This document shows, piece by piece, positions 7,963 to 16,954 of a stretch of DNA of 64,000 nucleotides. The translations under genes were made by a program, and so were the position numbers. Position 1 is the first letter of the stretch. The number at the start of each line of letters is the position of its first letter. Under the pieces are notes generated by a model. The model ran no database searches and was not told where the DNA came from. It was given only the letters and a program-made list of their open reading frames with translations. This DNA is from Microbacterium helvum (lineage in GTDB: Bacteria > Actinomycetota > Actinomycetes > Actinomycetales > Microbacteriaceae). The DNA is taken from contig NZ_JACXZS010000010.1 of assembly GCF_014779795.1 (NCBI RefSeq), positions 124,001 to 188,000 of the forward strand. The letters run 5' to 3'.

Positions 7963-9201
7963 ATGAGCACCGGACCCCTGACGGGCAAGACCGTCATCGA
8001 CCTGACCACCGCGCTGGCCGGTCCCTACGCGACCCTGCTGCTGGCGGGGCTCGGGGCGCGGGTCATCAAGGTGGAGAACCCGGCGCGCGGCGGCGACACG
8101 TCGCGCAACAACTCGCCCTATGTCACCGCGGACGGGCTGAGCATGCGACGCACCTCGGATGACGACATGTCGGTGTCGATGATGCTCCGCGGTCGCGGCA
8201 AGGAGAGCATCCTCCTTGATCTCAAGCGACCGGAGAGCCGGGAGGTGCTGCGGGATCTGGTCCGCGAAGCCGACATCGTCGTGGAGAACTACAGCGCCGG
8301 CGTGACCGCGCGGCTCGGCATCGACTACGCGTCGGTGCGCGATCTCAACCCGCGCCTGGTCTACACGTCCATCAGCGGATTCGGCGCGACCGGCGACCAC
8401 GGCGACCGCAAGGCGATGGACACGATCATCCAGGCGCTCAGCGGCGTCATGATGACCGCCGGCGAGCCCGGCGACCCGCCGGTCCGCTTCGGCCTGCCGA
8501 TCGGCGACCTGGTGGCCCCCCTCTTCGCGGTGATCGGCACGCTCTCGGCGGTCATGCACGCCGAGCGCACCGGCGAAGGCCAGCACGTCGACGTCTCGAT
8601 GCTCGGTGCGCTCACCTCGCTCGTCGCCTGCGAGCCGTTCGACGCGCTCGAGTCGGTCGGATTCCCGCTGCGCACCGGCACCTATGTGCCGCGCCTGGCG
8701 CCGTTCGGCACGTTCCGTGCGGTGGACGGGTGGTTCGCCCTGTGCGGTCCGACCGATCAGTTCGCCGAGGGGGTCCTTCGTGCGATCGGCCGCGCCGACC
8801 TCATCGGCTCCGCCGACTTCGGCACGCGTGACGCACGCGTCGCCAACGCCGACCGGCTGCACGGGCTGATCGCCGGCTGGGCCGCCGAGCGGATGCTGGC
8901 AGAGGCCCTGGCCGCGCTGCACGCGAACGGTGCGCCGGCAGCGCCCGTGCGCTCGACCGCCGAGGCGGTCCGCGACCCGGACGTCACCGCACGCGGCGAG
9001 GTCGTGCCGCTCGTGCACCCGAAGTTCGGGCATTTCGACGGGCTCTACGGCTCGGGTCTGCCGGTCGTCTTCTCTCGCAGCCTCGTGGACATGTCGGCTC
9101 CGGCACCGCAGCTGGGCGAGCACACCGACGCGGTGCTGTCCGAGCTGCTCGGCTACGACGAGCAGCGCATCGCGTCGTTGCGGGGGGCGGGCGCGTTTTG
9201 A
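7963..9201 (+). CDS. Family III CoA-transferase (CaiB/BaiF type)
   Basis: A 412-residue protein. The N-terminus LTGKTVIDLTTALAGPYATL and GARVIKVENP fit the CoA-binding fold. D153 in AMDTIIQALSG aligns with the catalytic Asp that forms the acyl anhydride in this family. LKRPESREVLRDLVREADIVV and GEGQHVDVSMLGAL are further family signatures. It should move CoA between an acyl-CoA and a free acid. Only 25 bp separate it from the ATPase gene, and its stop overlaps the next TTG start. Linkage to two dehydratase-like subunits resembles the fldA-fldBC and hadA-hadBC arrangements for 2-hydroxyacids. Confidence 0.92.
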   Translation: MSTGPLTGKTVIDLTTALAGPYATLLLAGLGARVIKVENPARGGDTSRNNSPYVTADGLSMRRTSDDDMSVSMMLRGRGKESILLDLKRPESREVLRDLVREADIVVENYSAGVTARLGIDYASVRDLNPRLVYTSISGFGATGDHGDRKAMDTIIQALSGVMMTAGEPGDPPVRFGLPIGDLVAPLFAVIGTLSAVMHAERTGEGQHVDVSMLGALTSLVACEPFDALESVGFPLRTGTYVPRLAPFGTFRAVDGWFALCGPTDQFAEGVLRAIGRADLIGSADFGTRDARVANADRLHGLIAGWAAERMLAEALAALHANGAPAAPVRSTAEAVRDPDVTARGEVVPLVHPKFGHFDGLYGSGLPVVFSRSLVDMSAPAPQLGEHTDAVLSELLGYDEQRIASLRGAGAF

Positions 9202-10268
9202 GCGGACTCGACGGCAGCGCGACGATCGGCGTCATCGGTGCGGACCTTCCGCGCCAGCTCGTCCTGGCCGCCGGCGCGGTCCCGCGCCGCCTGCTCGGGT
9301 CGTGGCGACCGGCGGTGACACCCGAGGCGGCGGAGCTGCTCGGTGCCGTCGACATCGTGGCGGCGGGTCTGCTGACCGAGCTGCTGGGCGGTCGCCATGA
9401 CGATCTGGCCGGCCTCGTCGTGTGCAACGACTCGGCCGCGCACCTGCGCCTGTTCTACCTCCTGCGCGAGCTCGGCGACCGAGGAAGGCTTCCCTTCCCG
9501 GTGCAGCTGCTGGATGTGCCGCCCGGCGCCGACGGTCCGCGGGCGGCATTCGCCCGCGACCAGTACCGACGCGTGGCGGACTACTGCGCTGCGGCGACCG
9601 GCCGTGGGATCGACGAGGCCTCGCTGCGGAAGGCCGCAGCAGCCGAATCGCTGGTCGGTCTGGCGAGGGAGCGCATGCGGGCGCGCCGCCGCGCCGGCCG
9701 GTGCACAGGGGTCCAGGCGCTCAGCGCCTACCGTGCCTCCCTGACGGAGGCACCCGAGCAGGCGACCGCCGAACTGGATGCCGCGACGGTCGAGCAGGCG
9801 CACGACCGTCTCCCGGTGCTGGTCAGCGGCAGCTTCCACCCCGACGCCACGCTCTACGCGCTTCTGGAGGAGTCGGGCCTCACGGTGGTGGCCGACGACC
9901 ACGACACGGGCGACGCCGCCTGGCTGGGCGACGCCGTCGAGGCGGACGCGGTCGATGACCTGATCGAAGGGATGCTGGTGCAGCAGCGCCGGCGTCCCCC
10001 GCTGTCACCGCGGGCCTTGGCCGCCGAGCGCGCCCAGGCGAGCGCTGCGGCCGCGGAGGCCGCGGGGGCGGTCGCGGTGCTCTCTCTCGCGCGCGAGCTC
10101 GACGACGCCCCGACGTGGGACGCGGCCGCGCTGCGCCGGACGCTGGAACCGCGGGGGATCCCCGTCGTGACCGCGTGGCGCCTGCAGCCGCAGGGTCTCA
10201 CCGAAGCGGTTCGCGCGGCGGCGGTCGCGGTGAGGGCCGAGGCCGCCGCAGCGGGAGCCGGGCGATGA
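9198..10268 (+). CDS. 2-hydroxyacyl-CoA dehydratase-like subunit (HgdB/FldC fold), Fe-S ligands missing
   Basis: A 356-residue protein from a TTG overlapping the CoA-transferase stop. The fold is recognised from VVCNDSAAHLRLFYLLRELG (about 74-93), from VLVSGSFHPDATLYALLEES with VVADDHDTGDAAW (about 207-242), and from the C-terminal AVLSLARELDDAPTWDAAAL then EPRGIPVV. In radical 2-hydroxyacyl-CoA dehydratases I expect cysteines in the GxP-C, ADDLC and C-terminal C-D/H-P positions; here they read F/H, H and L. Only C76, C130 and C169 exist and only C76 is at a familiar place. No ATPase activator gene is nearby. Function is therefore open. Confidence 0.75.
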   Translation: MSGLDGSATIGVIGADLPRQLVLAAGAVPRRLLGSWRPAVTPEAAELLGAVDIVAAGLLTELLGGRHDDLAGLVVCNDSAAHLRLFYLLRELGDRGRLPFPVQLLDVPPGADGPRAAFARDQYRRVADYCAAATGRGIDEASLRKAAAAESLVGLARERMRARRRAGRCTGVQALSAYRASLTEAPEQATAELDAATVEQAHDRLPVLVSGSFHPDATLYALLEESGLTVVADDHDTGDAAWLGDAVEADAVDDLIEGMLVQQRRRPPLSPRALAAERAQASAAAAEAAGAVAVLSLARELDDAPTWDAAALRRTLEPRGIPVVTAWRLQPQGLTEAVRAAAVAVRAEAAAAGAGR

Positions 10269-11509
10269 GCGGCCGCATGCGCTCGGCGACCGCGGCGACC
10301 GCGTTCCAGAAGCAGTGGTTCGCGGAGCTGACAGCGGGCGCCCGCGCGGGCGAACAGATCGCGGTCCTCAACGCGGACGCCCCGCACGAGATCTTCCGGG
10401 CCCTCGGCATCCCCTATGTCGTCAGCCAGTGGTGGGCGTCGATCATCTCGGCCAAGCAGGCCGGTCCCGCCGCGCTGACGCTGCTGGCCCGTGAGGGCCT
10501 GCCCGACTTCAGCCAGCAGTACGACGCGCTGCCGCTCGCCGAACAGCTGCTGCCCGGCTCCGAACGCCCATGGGGCGGACTGCCGGCACCGGCGTTCGCG
10601 GTCGCCGAGCGCAGCGGCGACGTCACCGCCAAGATCTTCGAGGAATGGGGCCGACGCCCCGGCACCGAGGCCTTCCTGCTGTCGCGCACCGGCGGCGACC
10701 CCGCACCCGACCGGTGGTGGGAGCGGGTCGCCCACGACTGGGAGGGCGTCTTCGGCACGCCTCGCCTCGATCTGCTGCAGGCCGAGATCGAAGAGCTCAT
10801 CGGCTGGCTCGAACGCCGCACCGGGCGCCGGCTCGATCGCGATCGGCTCGCCGAGATCATGCGCCTGGGCAACGAGCAGGCCGAGTGGAACCGCCGCACC
10901 CGCGACCTCATCGCCGCTGCGCGGCCCACCCCGCTCATGGTGAGCGATTCCATCCCGGCTGTCATGGTGCCCCAGTGGCACCGAGGCACCGCGTGGGCTG
11001 TCGAGGCGGCACGCGCGCTGTATCACGAGGTCGCGGAACGAGTGGATGGCGGCGCCGCCATCTGCCCGCAGGAGCGTGTGCGTCTCATGTGGATCGGCCG
11101 CGGTCTGTGGTCGGACCTGGACCTGTATCGCCGGTTCCACGACGAGTTCGGCGCGGTGTTCGTCTGGTCGATGTACCTCGCGATCGCCGCGGACGGCTAC
11201 GCGCGGTACGGCGACGACCCGGTGCGCGCCCTGGCCGCGCGCTTCGTCGGATTCACAGACCAGCTCTACATGCCGCCGTGGTCGTCGCAGTGGTACGTCA
11301 AAGAGGCGCTCGCTCACGGCGTCGACGGCGTCGTCCACCTCGTTGCCGACGACACCCCCGGTGCGGGCTTCATCAGCGAGGCGCTCGAGGCCGCCGGCAT
11401 CCCCGTGCTCGAGATCCGCGCGAACAACGCCGACGCCCGCTCCAGCCGCGAGGCGGGCATCCCCGACCGCATCGCGACGTTCCTGCGCACCCGCGTCGCC
11501 GGAGCCTGA
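10265..11509 (+). CDS. 2-hydroxyacyl-CoA dehydratase-like subunit (HgdA/FldB fold), Fe-S ligands missing
   Basis: A 414-residue partner, overlapping the previous gene by 4 bp. Family landmarks are GIPYVVSQWWASIISAKQ (about 49-66), RVRLMWIGRGLWSDLDLYRR then FGAVFVWSMYL (about 271-305), and HGVDGVVHLVADDTPGAGF followed by AAGIPVLEIRANNADA (about 351-390). Relatives carry cluster cysteines after the xxYGSxC-type segment and in DGVVxxxxxxC; here those sites are I/S and D/T. The protein has one cysteine in all, C267, outside those sites. It probably pairs with the preceding subunit but could not hold a conventional [4Fe-4S] cluster. Confidence 0.75.
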   Translation: MSGRMRSATAATAFQKQWFAELTAGARAGEQIAVLNADAPHEIFRALGIPYVVSQWWASIISAKQAGPAALTLLAREGLPDFSQQYDALPLAEQLLPGSERPWGGLPAPAFAVAERSGDVTAKIFEEWGRRPGTEAFLLSRTGGDPAPDRWWERVAHDWEGVFGTPRLDLLQAEIEELIGWLERRTGRRLDRDRLAEIMRLGNEQAEWNRRTRDLIAAARPTPLMVSDSIPAVMVPQWHRGTAWAVEAARALYHEVAERVDGGAAICPQERVRLMWIGRGLWSDLDLYRRFHDEFGAVFVWSMYLAIAADGYARYGDDPVRALAARFVGFTDQLYMPPWSSQWYVKEALAHGVDGVVHLVADDTPGAGFISEALEAAGIPVLEIRANNADARSSREAGIPDRIATFLRTRVAGA

Positions 11510-11513
11510 CCCG

Positions 11514-12749
11514 GTGCCGCGCACCGCCACGGGCGGCGGCATCGTCGGGCCGTTCCGCGAGCGCAACTTCACCCTCTACTTCGTCGGTCAGACCGTCTCG
11601 CTGACGGGCACGTGGTTCCAGACCCTCGCCCTGTCGCTGGTGGTGCTCGAGGCGACGGGCAGCGCACGGGCGCTGAGCGGTGTGACCATCGCCCAGTTCC
11701 TGCCGATGATCGTGCTGAGCATCCCCGCAGGCAGGCTCGCCGACCGGTTCGCGCCGCGCACCGTCCTGATGTGCACGTCGCTCGTGTCGGCCGCGGTCGT
11801 CGGCATCCTGGCCCTCGTCGTGAGCGCCACCGAACCGGACCTTCGCGCGATCTATGCGCTCGTGGCCGTACTCGGCTGCGCACAGGCATTCGAGCGGGTC
11901 ACCGCGCAGGCGATCATCTTCGAGCTCGCGGGACCCCGTGAGCTGACGACCGCGGTCGCCCTCAGCACGATCACCATCGGCGTCTCGCGCTCGATCGGGC
12001 CAGGTCTGGCGGGGGTGGTGTTCCAGGTCTACGGCCCCGTCACCGGCATGGTGATCAACTCCGCCTCGTTCATCGTGGTGTTCCTCTCACTTGTGCTGAT
12101 CCGGCCGGGCCGGCTCTACGCACGCACGCCGGCGACGAAGACGCCCGGCGTCGCGCCGCCGCGCCTGTGGGCAGACCGCTCGATCGTGACTCTGCTGATC
12201 GTGAACGTCGTCATCGCCCTGCTGGCGATGAACTTCCTGGTGACGCTCACCACCGTGGTCACGATCGACTTCGGCGCGGATGCGGCAGCGGTCGGCGCCG
12301 CGCACGCGCTGAACGCGGTCGGCGGCATCATCGGCGGCGTGGTCGCTGCGGCGCTGCCGCACGTCTCCGTGCGATCGCCGGCGATGGCACTGACGGTGTT
12401 CGGCGGGTCCGTCCTGCTCAACGCGGCGGCCCCGACCCTCACCTGGTTCCTGCTCGCCGCCCCGCTGCTGGGGTTCGGCATCGGCTGCTACAACGGAGTG
12501 CTCAATGCGGCAGCGCAGGCATCGGTGCCTCCTGAGCGCATCGGCCGGCTCATGTCGCTGGTCAACATCGGCAGCTACGGCATGGTGCCCTTCGGCGCAC
12601 TTCTGCTCGGCTGGATCATCGACCTCTCGTCGGGTCGCGTCGCGCTCGCGGTCGGCGGTGCGACGGCGCTGGCCGCCGCCGCGTTCGTGCGGTGGCGGCT
12701 GCGTCGCGACCCCGCCGTCGACGATCCCGCTGTCGCCGCCGACTCGTGA
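11514..12749 (+). CDS. MFS transporter (EntS/MFS_3-like)
   Basis: A 411-residue, 12-helix major facilitator protein. The GTG start at 11514 is 4 bp after the previous stop. The N-terminus PFRERNFTLYFVGQTVSLTG with TWFQTLALSLVVLE and the loop RLADRFAPRTVLM are typical of the MFS_3 exporter group, and QASVPPERIGRLMSLVNIG of its second half. As the last gene of the transporter/CoA operon it may export a product or analogue of the imported substrate; that role is inferred from context. Confidence 0.88.
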   Translation: MPRTATGGGIVGPFRERNFTLYFVGQTVSLTGTWFQTLALSLVVLEATGSARALSGVTIAQFLPMIVLSIPAGRLADRFAPRTVLMCTSLVSAAVVGILALVVSATEPDLRAIYALVAVLGCAQAFERVTAQAIIFELAGPRELTTAVALSTITIGVSRSIGPGLAGVVFQVYGPVTGMVINSASFIVVFLSLVLIRPGRLYARTPATKTPGVAPPRLWADRSIVTLLIVNVVIALLAMNFLVTLTTVVTIDFGADAAAVGAAHALNAVGGIIGGVVAAALPHVSVRSPAMALTVFGGSVLLNAAAPTLTWFLLAAPLLGFGIGCYNGVLNAAAQASVPPERIGRLMSLVNIGSYGMVPFGALLLGWIIDLSSGRVALAVGGATALAAAAFVRWRLRRDPAVDDPAVAADS

Positions 12750-12813
12750 CCCCGATCGGCCAGTCGCCGGTCGTCGCGCGGCCGGTCGAGGCGGGCCACG
12801 TCGTGTGGGAACA

Positions 12814-12848
12814 CGACGGCGGCGGCTCCGAGCGAGCCGCCGCCGTCG
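12814..12848. terminator. Perfect 15 bp hairpin between convergent operons
   Basis: Arms at 12814-12828 (beginning CGACGGCGGCGG) and 12834-12848 are perfectly complementary with a 5 nt loop. It sits 65 bp after the MFS stop and before the converging response-regulator gene. No T-run follows, so this is a GC-type terminator by structure and position only. The rest of 12750-13000 shows nothing gene-like. Confidence 0.6.
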
Positions 12849-13000
12849 ATGGCGTGTACCCCAGGTCCACGTGACGGGCCTCGTCGCGAACGGCCTCGCC
12901 GACAGCCGCCCCAGATGGGCTGTCCCCACTCGCACGCTAGTGAAGCGGCGCCGCGAGGGCACGGGATCGGCCGGGATTGGCGACTTAAGTCCCCAAGAGG

Positions 13001-13651
13001 TCAGTCGCGGTTGAGGTAGCGCACCACGGCTTGCACGCGCCGGTGGCTGTCGGCGTCGGGCGGCATGCCGAGCGCGTCGTAGATGCGCGAGACGTGCTGC
13101 ACGACGGCCTTCTCGGTGAGGAAGAGCTTCGCGGCGATCGCGGCGTTGCTGCGCCCCTCGGCGACGAGTGCGAGCACCTCCTGCTGTCGCGCGGTCAGCT
13201 CGCTGACCGCTGCCTCGGAATGACGGGCCCGACCGACCATCACGGCGACGACATCGGGGTCGAGCGCGGTGCCGCCGCCCTCGACCCGCTCCAGGTCCTC
13301 CAGGAACGTGTCGATGTCGGCGATCCGCTGCTTGAGCAGATACCCGACGCGGCCGGCCCCGCCGGCCAGCAGCTCCCGCGCGTAGCGGCGCTGCACGTGC
13401 TGCGACAGCACGACGACCGCCGTCCCCGCGTGGTCCCGACGGATCCGCAGGGCGGCCTCCAGACCCTCGACGGTGCGCGTCGGCGGCATCCTGATGTCGG
13501 TGACCACGAGGTCCGGACGGGTGCGGGCGACGGCATCCATCAGCTCCTCGGCGTCGCCGACGGCCGCGACCACGTCGTGACCGCCGTCGCGCAGCACCAG
13601 TTCGATGCCGCGGCGGATGAGCGCCTCGTCCTCGGCGATGACTACGCGCAC
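13001..13651 (-). CDS. NarL/LuxR-family response regulator
   Basis: A 216-residue protein from a GTG with GGAGG upstream. The receiver domain (about 1-120) has the acidic pocket AEDEA and phospho-acceptor D52 in VVTDIRMPP, with K107 in YLLKQR. The GerE-type DNA-binding domain (about 150-210) contains ELTARQQEVLALVAEGRSNA and AAKLFLTEKAVVQHVSRIYD. It overlaps the sensor kinase gene by 10 bp, so the pair forms one two-component system. Regulated genes are not evident; the neighbouring membrane and export genes are candidates. Confidence 0.95.
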   Translation of the reverse strand: MRVVIAEDEALIRRGIELVLRDGGHDVVAAVGDAEELMDAVARTRPDLVVTDIRMPPTRTVEGLEAALRIRRDHAGTAVVVLSQHVQRRYARELLAGGAGRVGYLLKQRIADIDTFLEDLERVEGGGTALDPDVVAVMVGRARHSEAAVSELTARQQEVLALVAEGRSNAAIAAKLFLTEKAVVQHVSRIYDALGMPPDADSHRRVQAVVRYLNRD

Positions 13652-15393
13652 GGCACCTCCGCCCGCACGTGCGTGCCATGACCCCGCCGGCTCGTCACGC
13701 TGATGGTGCCGCCGATGGCCTCGACACGGTCGGCGAGCCCGCGCAGGCCGGTTCCGGCATCCATCGACGCGCCGCCGACGCCGTCGTCCTCGACGTCGAG
13801 CCGCAGCAGTCCGTCGCGGCGGGCGAGTCGCACGCGGGCGACGGACGCCTTCGCGTGCTTGACGACGTTGGCGAGCGCCTCGGTGAGCACGAAGTACGTG
13901 GTGGCCTCGACCAGGTCGCCCAGCTCCGCGCCGGGCAGGTCCGCCTCGAAGTGCGTGGGAATGGGCATGCGGTCGGCGAGGTCCTCGGCCGCCGCCTCGA
14001 GACCTCTTTCGATCAGGGCCGCCGGCACCAGCGCGCTCACCAGCGCGCGCAGGTCGGCGGCGGCCGCATCGATCTCGACACGCAGACGGGTCGCGCGGTC
14101 GGGCACCGTCTCGGGGGCGGCGGCGGCGATCTGCTGCGCCTCCAGCGCCAGCAGCACGAGCTGCACCTGCAGGCCGTCGTGCAGGTCGCGCGCGACCCGT
14201 CGGCGCTCGCGGTCGCTCGCCTCGACCAGACGCTCGCGGGACTGCCTCAGTTCGCGCTGACTGGCGCGCAGCTCGGCGGTGAGGCGCTCGCGCTCGACCT
14301 CGATGGCCACGACACTGCCCGCGGCGCGGACGCGGCCCGGACCCGAGAAGAGCTCCGCGTCGTACTCGATCGCGCCGATCTCGCGACCGTCGAGCATGAT
14401 CGGCTGCCACCCTCGGCGCGGATCTGAGCGCCGCACGTCGTCCGCCGGATGCCCCTCGACATCGACGAACCCGGCACGGTCAGCCGCACGGAAGTACAGC
14501 CGCAACGACGGATCGCCCAGCGCCCGCTGCAACGCCGCCCCGAGCGGCTCGCCCGACTCGCCGCGACCCCCGAGCCACGCGCCGAGCTCCTCCAGCTCGC
14601 CGGTGCGGGCGAAGCCGCCGCGGATCGTGCCGAGGGCGAACGCGATCGGGATGCCGGCGATCACGCCGAACTGCAGGAACCCGCGCAGGGTGGGGTCGAG
14701 GTGGAGCACCCGGTCCAGCACGATCGCGATGAGCGGCATGAACAGCACCGTGAAGATGCCGTACGAGAAGAGGGGCACGAGGACGCGCCGGTGGGCGGCA
14801 TCCGCTCGGCGAAGCCTTCCCCACAGCACCCACGCGACCCACACCATCAGCGCCGAGGCGACGATCGTCTGCAGCAGGCTGAAGAACTCGGCGGCGCGCG
14901 GCAGGTCGGCCAGCGCGAACGGCGGAAACGGGCCGTCCGCATCGAACAGGTACAGCGGCGCCTGCATCACGAGGCACACCGCATAGGTCGCGACGACGAG
15001 GAACACCGAGAGTCGATCCGGCAGCCGTCCCGTCGGGAACGCCAGCAGCAGATGCACGATCGCGGCGACCATCAGCGTCGCGCACACCGAGCCGATCGCC
15101 ACCAGTGCGGGCACCTCGGTGCTGAAGAGGCTGCCCGCGTAGACGGCCATGCCTGCGATGACGATCAGGAACCCGATGTCGCTGCGCGGCCGGCGGCGCC
15201 ACGCCAGGCCGCCGGCGACCAGATAGATCACGAAGATGACGGGGAGCACGATCAGCGGCAGGCTGCCCGGTTCGTCGATGGGAAGCAGTGCGACGAGCAG
15301 GACCGTCAGCGCCACGCCCATCGTCGCCAGCATCCAGAGGGCGCGCTGCAGCGACCGCGCCATCTCTGAGCGCACGGGCACTGCCGTCGTCAT
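13642..15393 (-). CDS. Sensor histidine kinase, NarL-partner (HisKA_3) type
   Basis: A 583-residue kinase. Residues 15-260 form about eight membrane helices (for example WMLATMGVALTVLLVALLP and FGVIAGIPIAFALGTI). A GAF-like/linker region follows to about 365, then a coiled coil ERERLTAELRASQRELRQSR. The dimerisation box RERRRVARDLHDGLQVQLVL holds phospho-acceptor H405. The HATPase_c domain has N in EALANVVKHAKA and the G-boxes DDGVGGASMDAGTGLRGL and GGTISVTSRRGHG. It lacks a large external sensor loop, so it may sense the membrane itself or a partner. Confidence 0.95.
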   Translation of the reverse strand: MTTAVPVRSEMARSLQRALWMLATMGVALTVLLVALLPIDEPGSLPLIVLPVIFVIYLVAGGLAWRRRPRSDIGFLIVIAGMAVYAGSLFSTEVPALVAIGSVCATLMVAAIVHLLLAFPTGRLPDRLSVFLVVATYAVCLVMQAPLYLFDADGPFPPFALADLPRAAEFFSLLQTIVASALMVWVAWVLWGRLRRADAAHRRVLVPLFSYGIFTVLFMPLIAIVLDRVLHLDPTLRGFLQFGVIAGIPIAFALGTIRGGFARTGELEELGAWLGGRGESGEPLGAALQRALGDPSLRLYFRAADRAGFVDVEGHPADDVRRSDPRRGWQPIMLDGREIGAIEYDAELFSGPGRVRAAGSVVAIEVERERLTAELRASQRELRQSRERLVEASDRERRRVARDLHDGLQVQLVLLALEAQQIAAAAPETVPDRATRLRVEIDAAAADLRALVSALVPAALIERGLEAAAEDLADRMPIPTHFEADLPGAELGDLVEATTYFVLTEALANVVKHAKASVARVRLARRDGLLRLDVEDDGVGGASMDAGTGLRGLADRVEAIGGTISVTSRRGHGTHVRAEVPCA

Positions 15394-15474
15394 ACGGGCC
15401 TCACTTCACCGGTCCTGCCTTCATCATGCCCTCATCGCAGCGGTGAGTCGGCGTGCTCGGGACGGCCCCGCCGG

Positions 15475-15705
15475 TCAGAACCCGACGTTCAGAGCGTCCC
15501 CGAACGGAACCCGGCTGATCCTGATGAGCCAGACCGCGAGAGCGCAGAGGGGCACGGTCACCGCGAAGATGATCCAGGCCGGCTGCTGCCCGTTGATCAG
15601 CAGCCAGACGGCGGCGGCGGCGAACAGGAGCGTGGCGCTGGCCGCCAGCCAGAACAGCACTCCTCCGATCAGTGCGACCAGCGGGCGTTGCTTGCGGGAC
15701 GTCAC
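15475..15705 (-). CDS. Small two-helix membrane protein
   Basis: A 76-residue protein from a GTG behind GAAAGGAA. Two hydrophobic segments, LVALIGGVLFWLAASATLLFA and AWIIFAVTVPLCALAVWLI, make it a simple membrane hairpin. It reads the same way as the sensor kinase gene, 81 bp upstream. No family is recognised. The next 184 bp (15706-15889) show nothing gene-like. Confidence 0.7.
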   Translation of the reverse strand: MTSRKQRPLVALIGGVLFWLAASATLLFAAAAVWLLINGQQPAWIIFAVTVPLCALAVWLIRISRVPFGDALNVGF

Positions 15706-15889
15706 GAGGCGTTCCTTTCTCGTGTGGCGCGAACCGGCGGAAGGTCGGTCGTTCGGTCGACATCGGACCAGCCGCACAGCCTGCCGCCTCTGCGGCGATG
15801 ACAGCGAGCAGCACAACTGCCGTCCCGCGTTGCACGACGCGGCCCTGCACACCGGTGCGCTGGCTGGTGATGTGCAGGGCCGCTGGATC

Positions 15890-16465
15890 TCAGCCTTCGC
15901 CGAACCACTGCATCGGATCCGGGCACAGCCGCCCGAGCCGATCCAGGTCGGCGGCCGACTGGGTCACCTCGGTGATCAGCGAGTGCCACGTCGAATACTG
16001 ATCGCCAGCACGGAAGTTCTCGACGTACACCTTCTGCGAGGGGACCTCAGCGACCTCGAACCCGGCATCGAATAGGCATTGCCACGCCTCGTTCTCGCGT
16101 TCCCAAGCCTCGACCAGAACTTCGTCGGTGACGTCGAGACTCTCCGACGCGGCACCGTTCTCCGCCGCACACGCGTCAGAGTCGACTTGAAAGGACTTCG
16201 TCTCGGCATCTGATAGTGGATTGACGTTCGTGTATCCGGCACCTGGCACGATTCGCACTTGCCAACCCCGATCTGTCATGCAGGCTGCTCTTGCCTCGTT
16301 GATCAGCTGCGATTGACTCGGGTTCAACGCGTACGAAGGTATCGTCGGCTCCGCAAGCGTGGGCGCGGCGACCCCAGGTGCCGCGGCGTCCGCGCAGCCC
16401 GAGAGGCAAAGCCCTGCAATCAGGATCCCGCCGACGACGACCAGTGATCCGATGCGACGCGACAT
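15890..16465 (-). CDS. Secreted lipoprotein, unknown function
   Basis: A 191-residue protein with signal peptide MSRRIGSLVVVGGILIAGLC and lipobox LSGC. The mature part has four more cysteines (in ARAACMTDRGW, SDACAAEN, AWQCLFDAGF and GRLCPDP), which suggests two disulfides in a small exported domain. Helical ACMTDRGW and CLFDAGF repeats resemble many uncharacterised actinobacterial exported proteins. Base composition is less G+C-rich than the surroundings. It lies 7 bp downstream of the secreted-peptide gene at 16473 and is probably co-transcribed with it. Confidence 0.75.
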   Translation of the reverse strand: MSRRIGSLVVVGGILIAGLCLSGCADAAAPGVAAPTLAEPTIPSYALNPSQSQLINEARAACMTDRGWQVRIVPGAGYTNVNPLSDAETKSFQVDSDACAAENGAASESLDVTDEVLVEAWERENEAWQCLFDAGFEVAEVPSQKVYVENFRAGDQYSTWHSLITEVTQSAADLDRLGRLCPDPMQWFGEG

Positions 16466-16472
16466 TCTCGCT

Positions 16473-16814
16473 TCACACGCCGCCGGCGCCGCAGACGGCA
16501 TACGGCGCGGGCTTGAAGGCGTATGCGGCAGTCGCGCTCCATGAGGATGATCGGTAGCCTGCCGAACGACTGACCTTGTCTCCGAATCCGGTGAACGGTG
16601 TTGTGAAGTTGCCACCAGCGGTCGCATGCACGTGGGTGGTCTGCGTGGACGAGGTGGCACCGCTGGTGCCGCTGAGTGACGAGGTCAGCACCACCTGCTG
16701 CCCGGTGGCACAGGTCAGGCTGCCTGACGCTGCGGACGCGGGCGCAGCAACCCCCGCGACCGCCGGCACGAGAGCGAGAGCGGCAGCGGCGGTGATCTTG
16801 GATGACTTGTTCAT
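16473..16814 (-). CDS. Small secreted Cys-containing protein, possibly lactococcin-972-like
   Basis: A 113-residue protein with a clear Sec signal (MNKSSKITAAAALALVPAVA, cleavage near ASAASG) and AAAGGG upstream. The mature ~83 residues contain two cysteines, C35 and C108, at opposite ends. The middle reads THVHATAGGN, then DKVSRSAGYRSSSWSATAAY; the spacing THxxAT...R(S/A)...W(S/A)xA recalls lactococcin 972 (THSATVVNNN ... RAGVWAKATV). That similarity is from memory and weak. It faces a divergent adaptor/ABC export system, the usual neighbour of such peptides. A structural or adhesion role is the alternative. Confidence 0.7.
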   Translation of the reverse strand: MNKSSKITAAAALALVPAVAGVAAPASAASGSLTCATGQQVVLTSSLSGTSGATSSTQTTHVHATAGGNFTTPFTGFGDKVSRSAGYRSSSWSATAAYAFKPAPYAVCGAGGV

Positions 16815-16917
16815 GGAGCCCTTTCCGAGGGTCGCGACTCTGCGCCCTCACGTTGGTATGTCCGGGACCACTGAATCTGAGACACCGCGTGAAGAAGCGT
16901 TGTCGTTTCGTGATCTA

Positions 16918-16954
16918 TTGCGCCGGACGGGCCCACGTCGTGCATAGTGTCCCC
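16918..16954 (+). promoter_or_regulatory. Possible promoter giving a leaderless GTG transcript
   Basis: TTGCGC at 16918-16923 and CATAGT at 16943-16948, 19 bp apart, could form -35/-10 boxes that place transcription start at about the GTG at 16955. No Shine-Dalgarno precedes that GTG, consistent with leaderless translation, which is common in actinobacteria. The long spacer keeps confidence low. Confidence 0.35.

Noticed and set aside
9198..11509. Canonical radical phenyllactoyl- or 2-hydroxyisocaproyl-CoA dehydratase
   Set aside because: Cluster cysteines and the activator ATPase are missing, so the standard function cannot be assigned.
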